A program made the position numbers and the translations under genes. From the NCBI GenBank assembly GCA_046330395.1, contig JAXLSS010000020.1, forward strand, positions 1-64,000: DNA of 64,000 nucleotides, given 5' to 3'. Origin of the DNA: Ga0077560 sp046330395 (GTDB taxonomy: Bacteria > Actinomycetota > Thermoleophilia > Miltoncostaeales > Miltoncostaeaceae). How positions within the stretch are numbered: position 1 is the first letter of the stretch; each line of letters starts with the position of its first letter. Below are positions 1 through 7,920 of the stretch, piece after piece. The notes beneath the pieces are model-generated. The model saw nothing but the letters and a program-made list of their open reading frames with translations. It made no database searches and had not been told where the DNA came from.

Positions 1-1014
1 GGCGCGGGTGGCCAGGGCCACCGGGCCCTGGGCGTACGGGCCCAGCGCCTCGCGGTAGTGCACGTACAGGTCCTGCAGGTGGGCCGGCAGGCGGTGCACC
101 TCGCCCAGGATGGGCGGCAGCACGAACTCCACGGCCTCCAGCAGGGACAGGCCCTTCTCGAACACCAGGCCCTCCAGCAGGCGGTTGAGGTCCTGGCTGT
201 CGGAGCCGTCGTGGGTGGTGGGCAGCCCCAGCTGGCGGCACTGCTCGCGCAGCTGCGCGATGGTGTTGATCTCGCCGTTGTGGCCCAGCACCGAGAAGGG
301 CTGGACGCGGCTGAAGGTGGGGTAGGTGTTGGTGCTGTACCGGTTGTGGGCGATGATCCGCGACGCGGCGAAGTCGGGCTCCCGCATCTCGGGGTAGAAC
401 TGCGGGATCACCTCGGGCTGGCCCTGCACCTTGTAGACCACGTCGTTGGCGGAGAACGACGCGACGTGGCAGTCCAGCTCGCGCTCGAACTCCACCATGG
501 CCCGGTAACACTCGCGCGAGGCGGCCAGGCCCGGGTCGTCCGCCAGCGCGGCGATCTGCCAGAACACCGGCGGGGTCTCGGCCGCGCGCGGGCCCAGCGC
601 CGAGCGGTCCACCTCGCCCTCGCCGCACCACAGGATGGTGAAGCCGCGGTTGGTCATCATCTGCTGCAGCCGCGCGCCCTGGGTCTCGGCCGCCTCCTCG
701 GAGTCGAAGAAGACGTGGCCCACCACGAACGCCGGGTCGGTGGCCAGCGCCGGGTCGTGGCCGGCCTCGGCCAGGCGCCGCGACCACAGGGGCCGGGGGA
801 GGTCGATGAGCAGTCCGCTGCCGTCACCCTCGCCGTCCACGCTGCCGGAGCGGTGCACCATCATCTGCAGTGCGACCAGCGCGTGCTCCACCATGGCGCG
901 GTCGGGTTTCCCGTCGCGGGTCACGAACGCCGCGAGGGCGCAGGCGTCATGCTCGATGAGGTCGGGAAGCCCGTGCGGAGGCAGGGCGGCGAATGGCGGC
1001 GGCGGCAAGGTCAT
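1..1014 (-). CDS. gltB: glutamate synthase large subunit, N-terminal part (runs off window)
   Basis: This is the N-terminal glutamine amidotransferase (class II, Ntn-hydrolase) part of glutamate synthase. That domain releases ammonia from glutamine for glutamate formation from 2-oxoglutarate. The first 338 residues are present and the gene leaves the window at base 1. An EHDAC motif places the presumed nucleophile at Cys25 after a short propeptide, as in GltB proteins whose mature N-terminus is cysteine. A conserved HNRYSTNT-like stretch and a HNGEINT motif (substrate-binding loops of the amidotransferase) follow. The residues after Cys25 (ALAAFV) differ from the common GVGFVA, so a GltB-like amidotransferase relative is possible. 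No upstream partner gene is visible; the next gene is divergent. Confidence 0.85.
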   Translation of the reverse strand, partial: MTLPPPPFAALPPHGLPDLIEHDACALAAFVTRDGKPDRAMVEHALVALQMMVHRSGSVDGEGDGSGLLIDLPRPLWSRRLAEAGHDPALATDPAFVVGHVFFDSEEAAETQGARLQQMMTNRGFTILWCGEGEVDRSALGPRAAETPPVFWQIAALADDPGLAASRECYRAMVEFERELDCHVASFSANDVVYKVQGQPEVIPQFYPEMREPDFAASRIIAHNRYSTNTYPTFSRVQPFSVLGHNGEINTIAQLREQCRQLGLPTTHDGSDSQDLNRLLEGLVFEKGLSLLEAVEFVLPPILGEVHRLPAHLQDLYVHYREALGPYAQGPVALATRA

Positions 1015-1201
1015 ACGCGGCCTCTTATGTGCTCGTCGTGGACGACCGGTCGGTCGGATCGGCGGACGCATCGCGCGTGCGGCCGAACGCTGATTCCAAC
1101 GGTCGCTGCGTTCCGGGTCAATCACGCCGGTGGATGTTGCGATGCGCGCAAACCCCGGCGGGGCTCAAGTACCTCGGCGTCGTGCCGATCAGGCGGGCGT
1201 C

Positions 1202-1555
1202 ATGCCGCCGGTGGATCTTACAGACGCCGAGTACCGCCTTGTGGCCGACGTGGCCGCGCGCGAGGGCTGGCCCGACCTGCGGCGACCCACGATCACGGGG
1301 CATTCCGTACGCACCCTGCACGAGCAGCGGGCCGTGGCCCGCTACGACGCGGCGGTGCGGCGCACCGCCCGGACCCGGTCGCCGGGCATGCCGCCCCGCG
1401 TGGCGGCCGCGACGATGTGGCTGCTGGGGGCCCTGGGCCTGGGTGCGTGCTGGTGGGTGAGCCCCACACGCACCGCCATCGCCCTGGTGGTGGTGGGGGT
1501 GGCGGCCCTGGTGGGGCTGGCGCGGCGGGGACGCCGCCGGGTGCGCCGGCGGTGA
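1202..1555 (+). CDS. small two-helix membrane protein, unknown function
   Basis: I do not recognise this 117-residue protein. The first ~60 residues are polar and include a short acidic/aromatic stretch (DLTDAEYRLV) that resembles a soluble helical segment. Two adjacent hydrophobic segments follow at roughly residues 68-84 and 88-104, and the C-terminus is very arginine-rich (RRGRRRVRRR), which suggests a cytoplasmic tail. The frame is open further upstream to 1130. The ATG at 1202 is preferred because the upstream extension has no protein-like composition. The gene lies 40 bases before the rhomboid gene on the same strand and could be cotranscribed, although that gene seems to have its own promoter. 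Confidence 0.5.
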   Translation: MPPVDLTDAEYRLVADVAAREGWPDLRRPTITGHSVRTLHEQRAVARYDAAVRRTARTRSPGMPPRVAAATMWLLGALGLGACWWVSPTRTAIALVVVGVAALVGLARRGRRRVRRR

Positions 1556-1583
1556 TCCGCGGCCCGGTGGCCGTGCCGTGCTT

Positions 1584-1589
1584 TACCCT
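1584..1589 (+). promoter_or_regulatory. -10 box of leaderless rhomboid gene
   Basis: TACCCT ends six bases before the GTG start at 1596. There is no ribosome-binding site in between. The same spacing occurs before many genes in this window. Confidence 0.45.
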
Positions 1590-1595
1590 GGCGGT

Positions 1596-2432
1596 GTGAG
1601 TCCCGAACCGCTGCAGCCGCAGCACTGCTACCGGCACCCCGACCGCGAGACCTACATCAGCTGCTCCAACTGCGAGCGGCCCATCTGCACCGAGTGCATG
1701 ACCTCCGCCGCCGTGGGCATCCGGTGCCCGGAGTGCCTGGGCACGGCCGGCCGCACGCGCGTGGTGCGCCCCGCGGTGGGACACGGCAACACCATGACCA
1801 TGGCGCTGGTGGTGATCAACTGCGTGGTGTTCCTGGCCGAGTTGCTCACCGCGCATTCCGGGTTCCTGGCGTTCACGGCCGGCCGCATCATGGACGACGG
1901 CGGCGTGGTGGGCGCCAAGGTGGCCGACGGGGAGTGGTACCGGCTGATCACGGCCGGCTTCATCCACGCCGGGGTGGCCCACATCGCCATGAACATGTGG
2001 GCGCTGTGGATCCTGGGCGGGGTGCTGGAGGACACCGTGGGCCGGGCCCGCATGCTCCTGATCTACCTCACGGCCATCCTGTGGGGCTCGGTGGGCGCGC
2101 TGCTGCTCGACCCCAACGCCGTCACCGTGGGCGCGTCGGGCGGCATCTTCGGCCTCATGGGCGCCATGCTGGTGCTGGCCCGCGTGCGCGGGGCGCGGTT
2201 CAACGCCGGCGGCGTGGCGATGCTGCTGGTGATCAACCTGGGCTTCACCTTCGCGGTGCCCGGCATCTCCATCGGCGGGCACCTGGGCGGCGCCATCGGC
2301 GGGGCCCTGGCCGGCGTGGTGCTGCTCACCCTCGGCCACGGCCGGCTCAGCGACCGCGTGCACCCGCCGGTGGTGGCGGCCTGCGTGGGCCTGATGGCCG
2401 TGGCGGTGATGGGCGGGGTCGCGCTGGCCTGA
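1596..2432 (+). CDS. rhomboid family intramembrane serine protease with N-terminal zinc finger
   Basis: This 278-residue membrane protein should cleave substrate transmembrane helices within the bilayer. The catalytic dyad is visible as Ser181 in GASGG and His229 in GGHLGG, with the oxyanion Asn133 in HIAMNMW. About six hydrophobic segments follow an N-terminal B-box-like zinc-binding domain (residues ~10-50, Cys and His pairs such as CSNC, CTEC and CPEC). This zinc finger plus rhomboid layout is common in actinobacteria. The GTG at 1596 was chosen because TACCCT lies six bases upstream in leaderless fashion; the longer ATG at 1578 lies before this box. Substrates are unknown. The following genes are on the opposite strand. 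Confidence 0.9.
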   Translation: MSPEPLQPQHCYRHPDRETYISCSNCERPICTECMTSAAVGIRCPECLGTAGRTRVVRPAVGHGNTMTMALVVINCVVFLAELLTAHSGFLAFTAGRIMDDGGVVGAKVADGEWYRLITAGFIHAGVAHIAMNMWALWILGGVLEDTVGRARMLLIYLTAILWGSVGALLLDPNAVTVGASGGIFGLMGAMLVLARVRGARFNAGGVAMLLVINLGFTFAVPGISIGGHLGGAIGGALAGVVLLTLGHGRLSDRVHPPVVAACVGLMAVAVMGGVALA

Positions 2433-2451
2433 CGGCCCGGACCCGGCGGGC

Positions 2452-3504
2452 TCAGCCCAGCTGGGTGAGGTCGGTCTCCAGCAGGGCCGCCACCAGGCGG
2501 ATGCAGGCGTCCACGTCCCCGGGGTGGCACGCCTCCACCGACGAGTGCCCATAGCGGCTGGGGATGGACACGCACCCGGCGATGGCGCCGTCACCGGCCA
2601 GCTGCAGCGCGGCCGTGTCGGTGCCGCCCTTGTCGGACACGTGGAACTGGTGGGGGATGTCGCGCTCCACCGCCAGGCGTTCCAGCAGGTCCACCAGGCG
2701 GCGGGCGCCGATGGCGCTGGCATCCATGATGCGGATGGCGGCGCCATCGCCCAGCCGGGTGCCCCCGCCGGACTGCCCGGGACCGTCGCCGGACGGGCAG
2801 GTGTCGATGGCCAGGCCCACGTGCGGGCGCACGCGGTTGGTGGCGGCCCGGGCGCCGCGCAGCCCCACCTCCTCCTGCACGGTGGCGGCGGCCACCACCT
2901 CGGTGGGGCCCCGGCCGGCCTCGCGCAGGGCCTCCAGCATCACGAACACGCCCACGCGGTCGTCGATGGCCTTGCAGGTGACCAGGTCGCCCAGCGTGTG
3001 CAGCGTGCGCACGCGGGTGGCCACGTCGCCCACTCGCACCGCCTCGCGCACCCGATCGGAGGGCAACCCGGTGTCGATGACCAGGTCGGTGAGCTTGGGG
3101 GCCTTCTCGCGGGCCGCCTCGTCCAGCACGTGCACCGGCGGGGTGCCCACCACGCCGTCGACAGGCCGGCGCCCGTGCACCAGCACCCGCTGGCTCACCA
3201 GCGTGCGCGCGTCCCAGCCGCCAAGCGGGATCACGCTGATGAAACCGGTCTTCTCGTCGATGGCGCGCACCATCAGGCCCACCTCGTCCATGTGGGCGGC
3301 CAGCATCAGCCGCACCGGCGTCGCCCCACCACCAATGGCGTCACGAGTGCCCAGCAGGGATCCGAGGGGGTCGCGCACCACCCGGTCGCAGGTGGCCTCC
3401 AGCTCGGGCCGGACGATGCGGGCGACCTGGTCCTCGTGGCCGGAGGGCCCGTGCGCCTCGGCCAGTGCGGCCAGCAGCTCCAGCCGCAGCGCGGGGCGGG
3501 TCAA
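2452..3504 (-). CDS. M42 family metallopeptidase (glutamyl aminopeptidase-like)
   Basis: This 350-residue protein matches the M42 (FrvX/PepA-like, TET-forming) aminopeptidases, cytosolic di-metal enzymes that trim peptides. Metal and catalytic motifs are visible: AAHMDEVG (His/Asp), a central TCKAIDDRVG, VQEEVG (catalytic Glu pair), DKGGTDTAALQ and a SIPSRYGHSSVE segment near the C-terminus. A TTG start at 3504 overlaps the stop of the upstream cell-wall gene as TTGA, which implies translational coupling and gives the usual M42 length. The open frame extends to 3582 but only inside that upstream gene. Specificity within M42 cannot be read from sequence. Confidence 0.88.
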   Translation of the reverse strand: MTRPALRLELLAALAEAHGPSGHEDQVARIVRPELEATCDRVVRDPLGSLLGTRDAIGGGATPVRLMLAAHMDEVGLMVRAIDEKTGFISVIPLGGWDARTLVSQRVLVHGRRPVDGVVGTPPVHVLDEAAREKAPKLTDLVIDTGLPSDRVREAVRVGDVATRVRTLHTLGDLVTCKAIDDRVGVFVMLEALREAGRGPTEVVAAATVQEEVGLRGARAATNRVRPHVGLAIDTCPSGDGPGQSGGGTRLGDGAAIRIMDASAIGARRLVDLLERLAVERDIPHQFHVSDKGGTDTAALQLAGDGAIAGCVSIPSRYGHSSVEACHPGDVDACIRLVAALLETDLTQLG

Positions 3505-4601
3505 TGCGCGGGCGCGGGGTCCGGCGGACGCGTGGCCGCCAGCAGGGGGTACGGATCGACGTTGATGCCCCCGCGGGCCCACACCACCGTGAGCGTGCCG
3601 GTGCCGCGTCCCAGGGGCTGGCCCACCGTGACCGTGATGCCGTCCATGATGCCGGGCGCGTACTCGGCCAGCGGCCCGTACCCGATGCGGTTGCCGTCAC
3701 GCCGCACCAGCCAGAACGCCGTGCCCTGGGCCTGGTCGGTGGGCGAGGCCGCCCTCAGGGTGCCCTCGGATGCCGCTACCACGTCGGTGCCGGGCGCGGA
3801 GGTGATGATCACCGGGCAGCGTGCCCCTGCGGTGCAGGTGGGAGCGCCGTAGCGCACCTCACCGCCGCCGCGCACGGCCAGCGGGAACGCGAAGCCGGTC
3901 ATGGTGGCGCCGTGCGTGGCGGGGGTGTTGCCGCCCCACAGGGTCACCACGGGTGCGCCGGAGCCCGCCGACGGGGGTTCCGGGGCCACGGGCGACAGCA
4001 GGTCGGAGCCGCCGCCGCCGCACGCGGGGGTGGTGGCCTGGTCGGCCAGGAGCGGCTGCAGCTGCGGGTCGCCCCCCAAGGGTGGCGTACGCCGACGACG
4101 CGCCGGCGGTCCAGTTCTGGTTGAGCGCCTGCGGGTCGTTGTCGGCGCCCACGGGTGCCACTTGGCGCCGATGGACCCGATGGTGGTGCGGCCCTCGGGC
4201 GGGTAGTTCTGGGCCAGGTTGGCCGCGGCGTACCGGGCGGCGTCGGCCTCGGTGTCGAAGCTCATGCCGGGGCCCAGCCCGAAGGGGTTGTGGATGGCCT
4301 GCGCGGGCACGTAGGTCTCCAGCATGGTCTCGTGGGCGGCGATGGCCACGATGAAACGGGGGTCGATGCCCGCCGCGGTGGCGGCGTCCACGATGTCGGT
4401 GCCGCTGCCCGCCATGGGGCTGCCGGCGGCGGTGAGGATGGCGTCGATGCCCGAGGCGTCGGTGGGCGCCACGCAGGCCAGCGCCGCGACGCCCCGCGCG
4501 GGCGCGCCGGCGCCGCCGTCCGCGGCCGCGGCGACCCCGGTGGCGATGCCGAGGCAGGCCACCGTCGTCAGCAGGGCACGGACACGGGCGGGTGCGGACA
4601 T
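3501..4601 (-). CDS. secreted glucosaminidase-like protein with degenerate LytM (M23) domain
   Basis: This is a secreted protein of about 366 residues. A basic/hydrophobic signal peptide covers residues ~1-28. The N-terminal domain resembles the glucosaminidase/lysozyme fold (IVAIAAHE, then NPFGLG and a helix rich in Ala/Tyr). The C-terminal ~120 residues have the M23/LytM layout, with a GRGTGTL loop and NVDPYPLL ending. The M23 zinc His residues (HxxxD and HxH) are absent, so this domain is probably a non-catalytic binder or amidase activator. Two compensating indels seem to scramble residues between bases ~4158 and ~4075: the alternative frame reads APVGADNDPQALNQNW, which fits the fold better. 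Translation is coupled to the downstream M42 peptidase. ATG 4601 gives the best signal peptide. Confidence 0.65.
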   Translation of the reverse strand: MSAPARVRALLTTVACLGIATGVAAAADGGAGAPARGVAALACVAPTDASGIDAILTAAGSPMAGSGTDIVDAATAAGIDPRFIVAIAAHETMLETYVPAQAIHNPFGLGPGMSFDTEADAARYAAANLAQNYPPEGRTTIGSIGAKWHPWAPTTTRRRSTRTGPPARRRRTPPLGGDPQLQPLLADQATTPACGGGGSDLLSPVAPEPPSAGSGAPVVTLWGGNTPATHGATMTGFAFPLAVRGGGEVRYGAPTCTAGARCPVIITSAPGTDVVAASEGTLRAASPTDQAQGTAFWLVRRDGNRIGYGPLAEYAPGIMDGITVTVGQPLGRGTGTLTVVWARGGINVDPYPLLAATRPPDPAPAH

Positions 4602-4665
4602 CGCGCGTGAGTGTACCGCGGGGTGGCGCGGATCCGATGGTCCCCGGGGCAACGGTTGCAGCCCG

Positions 4666-5439
4666 TCAGCGGCTGGTGAGCTTCGCCAGGCCCATCAGGG
4701 CGAACGCGCCCAGCACCGCGGTGAGGCCGGCCACGGCCGCCAGCCCGGGCCACAGCGACGACCACCCGGCCGTGTGCAGCTCCGTGGCGCGGGAGGCCTC
4801 CAGCAGCCTGGTGACGGGGTTGACGTCCGAGATGTGCCGCAGCCATCCGGTCTGCAGGTCGCGCGGGGCGTAGGCCACGGAGGTGAACACCGCGATGAAC
4901 ACCACCAGCTGCATCAGCGGCGCGGCCTGCACCGTGCGGGCCCGCAGCGCCACGCCCATCGACCAGCAGGCGGTGGCCAGCGCGAACCCGGCCGCCATCA
5001 CGTAGATGATGATGGTGCCGCCGACGCCCGGGGGCGTCACGCGCCCGATCAGCCCGGCCACCAGCACCACCGTGGTGGTGAACAGGCTGCGCACCACGGC
5101 GGCCACCAGCGGCCCGGCGATGAGGGCCACCCGAGGCGACGGGCTGCTCACCAGCCGGTCGATGAACCCGCCCTCGATGTCGCGCGCCAGGGTGGTGCCG
5201 GCGTTGACGCCCGCAAAGCCCGCGCCCATCACCGTGGCGAAGGGGATGGTGAAGGCCAGGTAGCTGTGGGTGCCGATGGGCAGGGCCGAGAACCCGTGGA
5301 AGGCGCCCGAGGTGGCGATGAGGATGCTCAGGGGCATCACCAGCGACGGGATGAACACCGAGGGCATGCGGCGCACCAGCACCAGCGCCCGCCAGGTGAG
5401 CATGGCCGTCACTGCGCCCGTGCGCTGCAGCGCGCCCAT
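4666..5439 (-). CDS. ABC-2 type transporter permease
   Basis: This 257-residue permease has six hydrophobic segments and the ABC-2 signature around ARDIEGGFIDRLVSSPSPR, typical of DrrB-like exporters. It overlaps the upstream permease by ATGA and is the last gene of a three-gene exporter operon (ATPase, permease, permease). The two permeases share motif and topology (both carry ARDIEGGF and DRLVSSP), so they are paralogues that probably form a heterodimer in the membrane. The substrate is unknown; DrrAB relatives export hydrophobic drugs or lipids. Confidence 0.85.
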   Translation of the reverse strand: MGALQRTGAVTAMLTWRALVLVRRMPSVFIPSLVMPLSILIATSGAFHGFSALPIGTHSYLAFTIPFATVMGAGFAGVNAGTTLARDIEGGFIDRLVSSPSPRVALIAGPLVAAVVRSLFTTTVVLVAGLIGRVTPPGVGGTIIIYVMAAGFALATACWSMGVALRARTVQAAPLMQLVVFIAVFTSVAYAPRDLQTGWLRHISDVNPVTRLLEASRATELHTAGWSSLWPGLAAVAGLTAVLGAFALMGLAKLTSR

Positions 5440-6218
5440 CAGCCGGCCGCCAATCGTTTGCGCAGGGCCAGGGCGCTGCCGCCCACGGTCAGCACCGCCA
5501 GCGCGGCGATGATGGCCAGCGAGATCGCGGCCGCACCGGGACGGAAACCCTCGATCACCTGGGCCCGCATCCCCTCCACCAGGTGGGAGATGGGGTTCCA
5601 GTCGGCCACGGTCTTGAACCAGCCGTGCATGGTCTGCCGCGGGAAGAACGTGGACGAGAAGAACATCAGGGCGAAGAACAGGGGGAAGGCCCCCTGCACG
5701 GCCTCCGCGGAACCGGTGCGAAGGGCCAGGAGGATGCCCAGCCCCGCGATGGGGACCGCCAGCAGCGCGGCGAGGGCCACCAGCACGAGAAACCCGGGCA
5801 CGCCGCCCGCGATGCGCGCGCCGAACGCCATGGCGACGACCACGAAAACCACCGCCTGGAGACCCGCCATCACGACTCCGGCGGCGATGCGGTGGGTCAG
5901 CAGCACGAAGCGCGAGGTGGGGCTGCTCACCAGCCGGTCGAAGAACCCGCCCTCGATGTCCCGGGCCAGGAACGCCCCGGAGCTGACCCCCCCGATCAGC
6001 ACCCCCTGGGTGACCGACCCCGACAGCACGAAGTCGAGGAACCCGTGCACGCGGGGGAAGCCCGGGATGAGGTGGAAGCCGCGGTCGAACGAGGCGGTGA
6101 ACACCGCCATCAGCATGAGGGGGAAGAACAGGGCCGGGAACCAGGCCTGCGGCAGGCGGAAGGTGCCCACGATGGCGCGCCGCGCCAGCGCCAGCTCCTG
6201 GCGGACCAGGCCGTTCAT
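5439..6218 (-). CDS. ABC-2 type transporter permease
   Basis: This 259-residue membrane protein has six predicted helices and the conserved cytoplasmic segment LARDIEGGFFDRLVSSPTSR of DrrB-type ABC-2 permeases. It starts with an ATG overlapping the ATPase stop (ATGA) and ends overlapping the second permease start, so all three exporter proteins should be made from one message in similar amounts. A C-terminal PRQTMHGWFKTVADWNPISH region matches the periplasmic/extracellular loop typical of the family. Length is normal and no disruption is seen. Confidence 0.87.
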   Translation of the reverse strand: MNGLVRQELALARRAIVGTFRLPQAWFPALFFPLMLMAVFTASFDRGFHLIPGFPRVHGFLDFVLSGSVTQGVLIGGVSSGAFLARDIEGGFFDRLVSSPTSRFVLLTHRIAAGVVMAGLQAVVFVVVAMAFGARIAGGVPGFLVLVALAALLAVPIAGLGILLALRTGSAEAVQGAFPLFFALMFFSSTFFPRQTMHGWFKTVADWNPISHLVEGMRAQVIEGFRPGAAAISLAIIAALAVLTVGGSALALRKRLAAG

Positions 6219-7216
6219 CCGCGACCCCGCCGTCCCCGCCGCTGCGGCGGCCCGGAGGCCGCGGCGCCCTCGCCCTCGCCCTCCAGCCGGTGGCCGGTCT
6301 TGGCCACGAACACGTCGTCCAGGCTGGGCTGGTGCAGGTCCAGGCCCACGGTGGCGATGCCGGCCTCGTCCAGCACGCGCACGGCCTCGCTCATCTGGGC
6401 GGCGCCGCCGGGCAGGCGCACCGCGGCGGTGCCCTCCCGGGTGGTCACCGGCGGGCCGAACCGGGCCAGGGCCCCCTGCGCGGCCGCGCACCGGGTGGGG
6501 TCGGCTGGGACCACCACCAGCCACGGGTCGCCCACCTGGGCCTTCAGCTCGGCGGGCGTGCCCTCGGCCACGATGCGCCCGCCGTCGATGATCCCGACGC
6601 GGCCGGCCAGCTGGTCGGCCTCCTCCAGGTACTGCGTGGTGAGGAACACCGTGGTGCCGCCCTCGCGGTTGAGCCGGCGCACCTCCTGCCACAGCGCCAG
6701 GCGCGAGGTGGGGTCCAGGCCCGTGGTGGGCTCGTCCAGGAACAGCACGACGGGCTCGTGCACCAGGGCCAGCGCCAGGTCCAGCCGCCGCCGCATGCCG
6801 CCCGAGTAGGTGCCGACGCGCCGGTCGGCGGCGTCGGTGAGCCCCACACGGTCCAGCAGCCGGACGGCCGTGGCGTTGCAGTCCAGCCGCGACAGTCCGT
6901 GCAGCACCCCCTGCAGGCGCAGCAGCTCCCGCCCGGTCATGTACGGGTCGATGGCCGCGTCCTGCAGCGCCACCCCGATGACGCGCCGCACCGCGCCGGG
7001 ATTGTCGGCCACGTCGTGCCCCGCCACCACCGCGCGTCCCGCGGTGGGCGTGAGCAGCGTGGTGAGCATGCGCACCATCGTGCTCTTGCCCGCGCCGTTG
7101 GGTCCCAGGAACCCGTACACCTCGCCGGGGTGCACCTGCAGGTCCACGCCGTCCACGGCCCTGATGCCGCCCTTGAACTCGCGGACCAGGCCCTCGGTCT
7201 CGATCGCCAGGTTCAT
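6215..7216 (-). CDS. DrrA-like ABC transporter ATP-binding protein
   Basis: This 333-residue ATPase powers the two downstream ABC-2 permeases. Visible motifs are Walker A GPNGAGKST, signature YSGGMRRRLDLA, Walker B VVLFLDEPTTGLDP and an LTTQYLEEADQLA segment where the usual switch His is Gln, as in DrrA/daunorubicin-type ATPases. A C-terminal extension with SLDDVFVAKTGHRL is also typical of DrrA. A GGGGAG ribosome-binding site sits upstream of ATG 7216. It is the first gene of the minus-strand exporter operon and is divergent from the DksA-like gene. Substrate cannot be inferred beyond a probable hydrophobic molecule. Confidence 0.9.
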   Translation of the reverse strand: MNLAIETEGLVREFKGGIRAVDGVDLQVHPGEVYGFLGPNGAGKSTMVRMLTTLLTPTAGRAVVAGHDVADNPGAVRRVIGVALQDAAIDPYMTGRELLRLQGVLHGLSRLDCNATAVRLLDRVGLTDAADRRVGTYSGGMRRRLDLALALVHEPVVLFLDEPTTGLDPTSRLALWQEVRRLNREGGTTVFLTTQYLEEADQLAGRVGIIDGGRIVAEGTPAELKAQVGDPWLVVVPADPTRCAAAQGALARFGPPVTTREGTAAVRLPGGAAQMSEAVRVLDEAGIATVGLDLHQPSLDDVFVAKTGHRLEGEGEGAAASGPPQRRGRRGRG

Positions 7217-7313
7217 GCGCGCTCCCCGTCCACGGTGCTCATCCCGGGCAAGCGTACGCGTGCGTCCCGCCGTCAGGTCTGGTGGCTGGACAGGCGAGTT
7301 AGCATGATCTGCC

Positions 7314-7670
7314 ATGCCCGATTCGCATCCCGACGAGACCCCCGAGCAGCGCATCCTGCGCCTGGAGACAGAGGTGCGCGCGGCCCTGCGGGAGAAGGAC
7401 CTGGCCAGCGACGGCGACGAGCGGTCGGACGGGCACCACCACCCGGCGGAGGCCGCCAGCGACGCCGAGGCCCGGGAGAAGCAGCTGCGCGAGGTGCTGC
7501 GCCTGCAGGACCAGCTGCAGCGCCTGGAACGCGCGCAGGCGGCCATCGAGGCGGGCACGTACGGCGTGTGCGTGGACTGCGGCGCCCCCATCCCGGAGGG
7601 CCGCCTGAGGGCGCGCCCGGATGCCGATAGGTGTGTCCCCTGTCAGAGCAAGGCGGATAGGCGCCGGTAG
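7314..7670 (+). CDS. TraR/DksA-type zinc-finger protein
   Basis: This 118-residue protein has a C4 zinc finger at Cys86, Cys89, Cys107 and Cys110 (CVDCG and CVPC) behind a long coiled-coil-like helical region. This is the layout of DksA/TraR proteins, which enter the RNA polymerase secondary channel and modulate transcription. The helical region is acidic and His-rich in the middle (SDGHHHP). I cannot confirm the acidic coiled-coil tip residues of true DksA, so it is called DksA-like. A TAGCAT box lies eight bases before the ATG, a leaderless-like arrangement. The gene stands alone between a divergent exporter operon and a convergent one. Confidence 0.82.
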   Translation: MPDSHPDETPEQRILRLETEVRAALREKDLASDGDERSDGHHHPAEAASDAEAREKQLREVLRLQDQLQRLERAQAAIEAGTYGVCVDCGAPIPEGRLRARPDADRCVPCQSKADRRR

Positions 7671-7875
7671 CCGGGCTTCTCACAGGGTTGACCTCGCAGG
7701 GATCCGCGGCGGATGGCGGGTTCGGCGAGTTGATCGTCACCACCGCGCCCTCACGGGCTGCCCGGTCACAGGTCGCACCTCCCCGTCCATGGGTCGGGAG
7801 GACTTGCACCCTGCACCATCCCCAATTTCGGGGCGCAGCCGCACCCTGGGTGGCGGAGACTTCGACATGAGGCGT
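7671..7875 (-). ncRNA. structured non-coding stretch, possibly group II intron 5' remnant
   Basis: No plausible protein is encoded between the DksA-like gene and the hairpin at 7876. Read on the minus strand, the stretch has several short stems: CCCCGAAATTGGGG near 7823-7836, CCTCCC pairing with GGGAGG around a 12-base loop (7777-7800), and small GGGCAGCCC-type hairpins near 7755. Motifs such as GGGTGCAAGTCC, AGGTGCGACC and CCCGTGAGGGCG resemble domain I of bacterial group II introns as I remember them. No reverse transcriptase or domain V is visible, so at most it is a truncated remnant. It could also be an unrelated structured RNA. Confidence 0.3.
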
Positions 7876-7900
7876 GGGGTCCGCCTGCCCGGCGGACCCC
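7876..7900. terminator. convergent hairpin terminator
   Basis: A perfect 10-bp stem (GGGGTCCGCC / GGCGGACCCC) with a five-base loop lies between the DksA-like gene and the convergent ABC-2 permease. No T-tract follows, as is common in GC-rich actinobacteria. It could act in both directions. Confidence 0.6.
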
Positions 7901-7920
7901 GGTGGAAATGAGACACAACT

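Noticed and set aside
58..1599. Long plus-strand ORF across the gltB region
   Set aside because: It is the antisense shadow of gltB; its His/Arg/Gly-rich composition is typical of reverse frames in GC-rich DNA.
7800..7875. tRNA-like segment (GGTGCAAGTCC resembles a T-loop)
   Set aside because: No D-arm, no matching 7-bp acceptor stem and no consistent anticodon arm on either strand.
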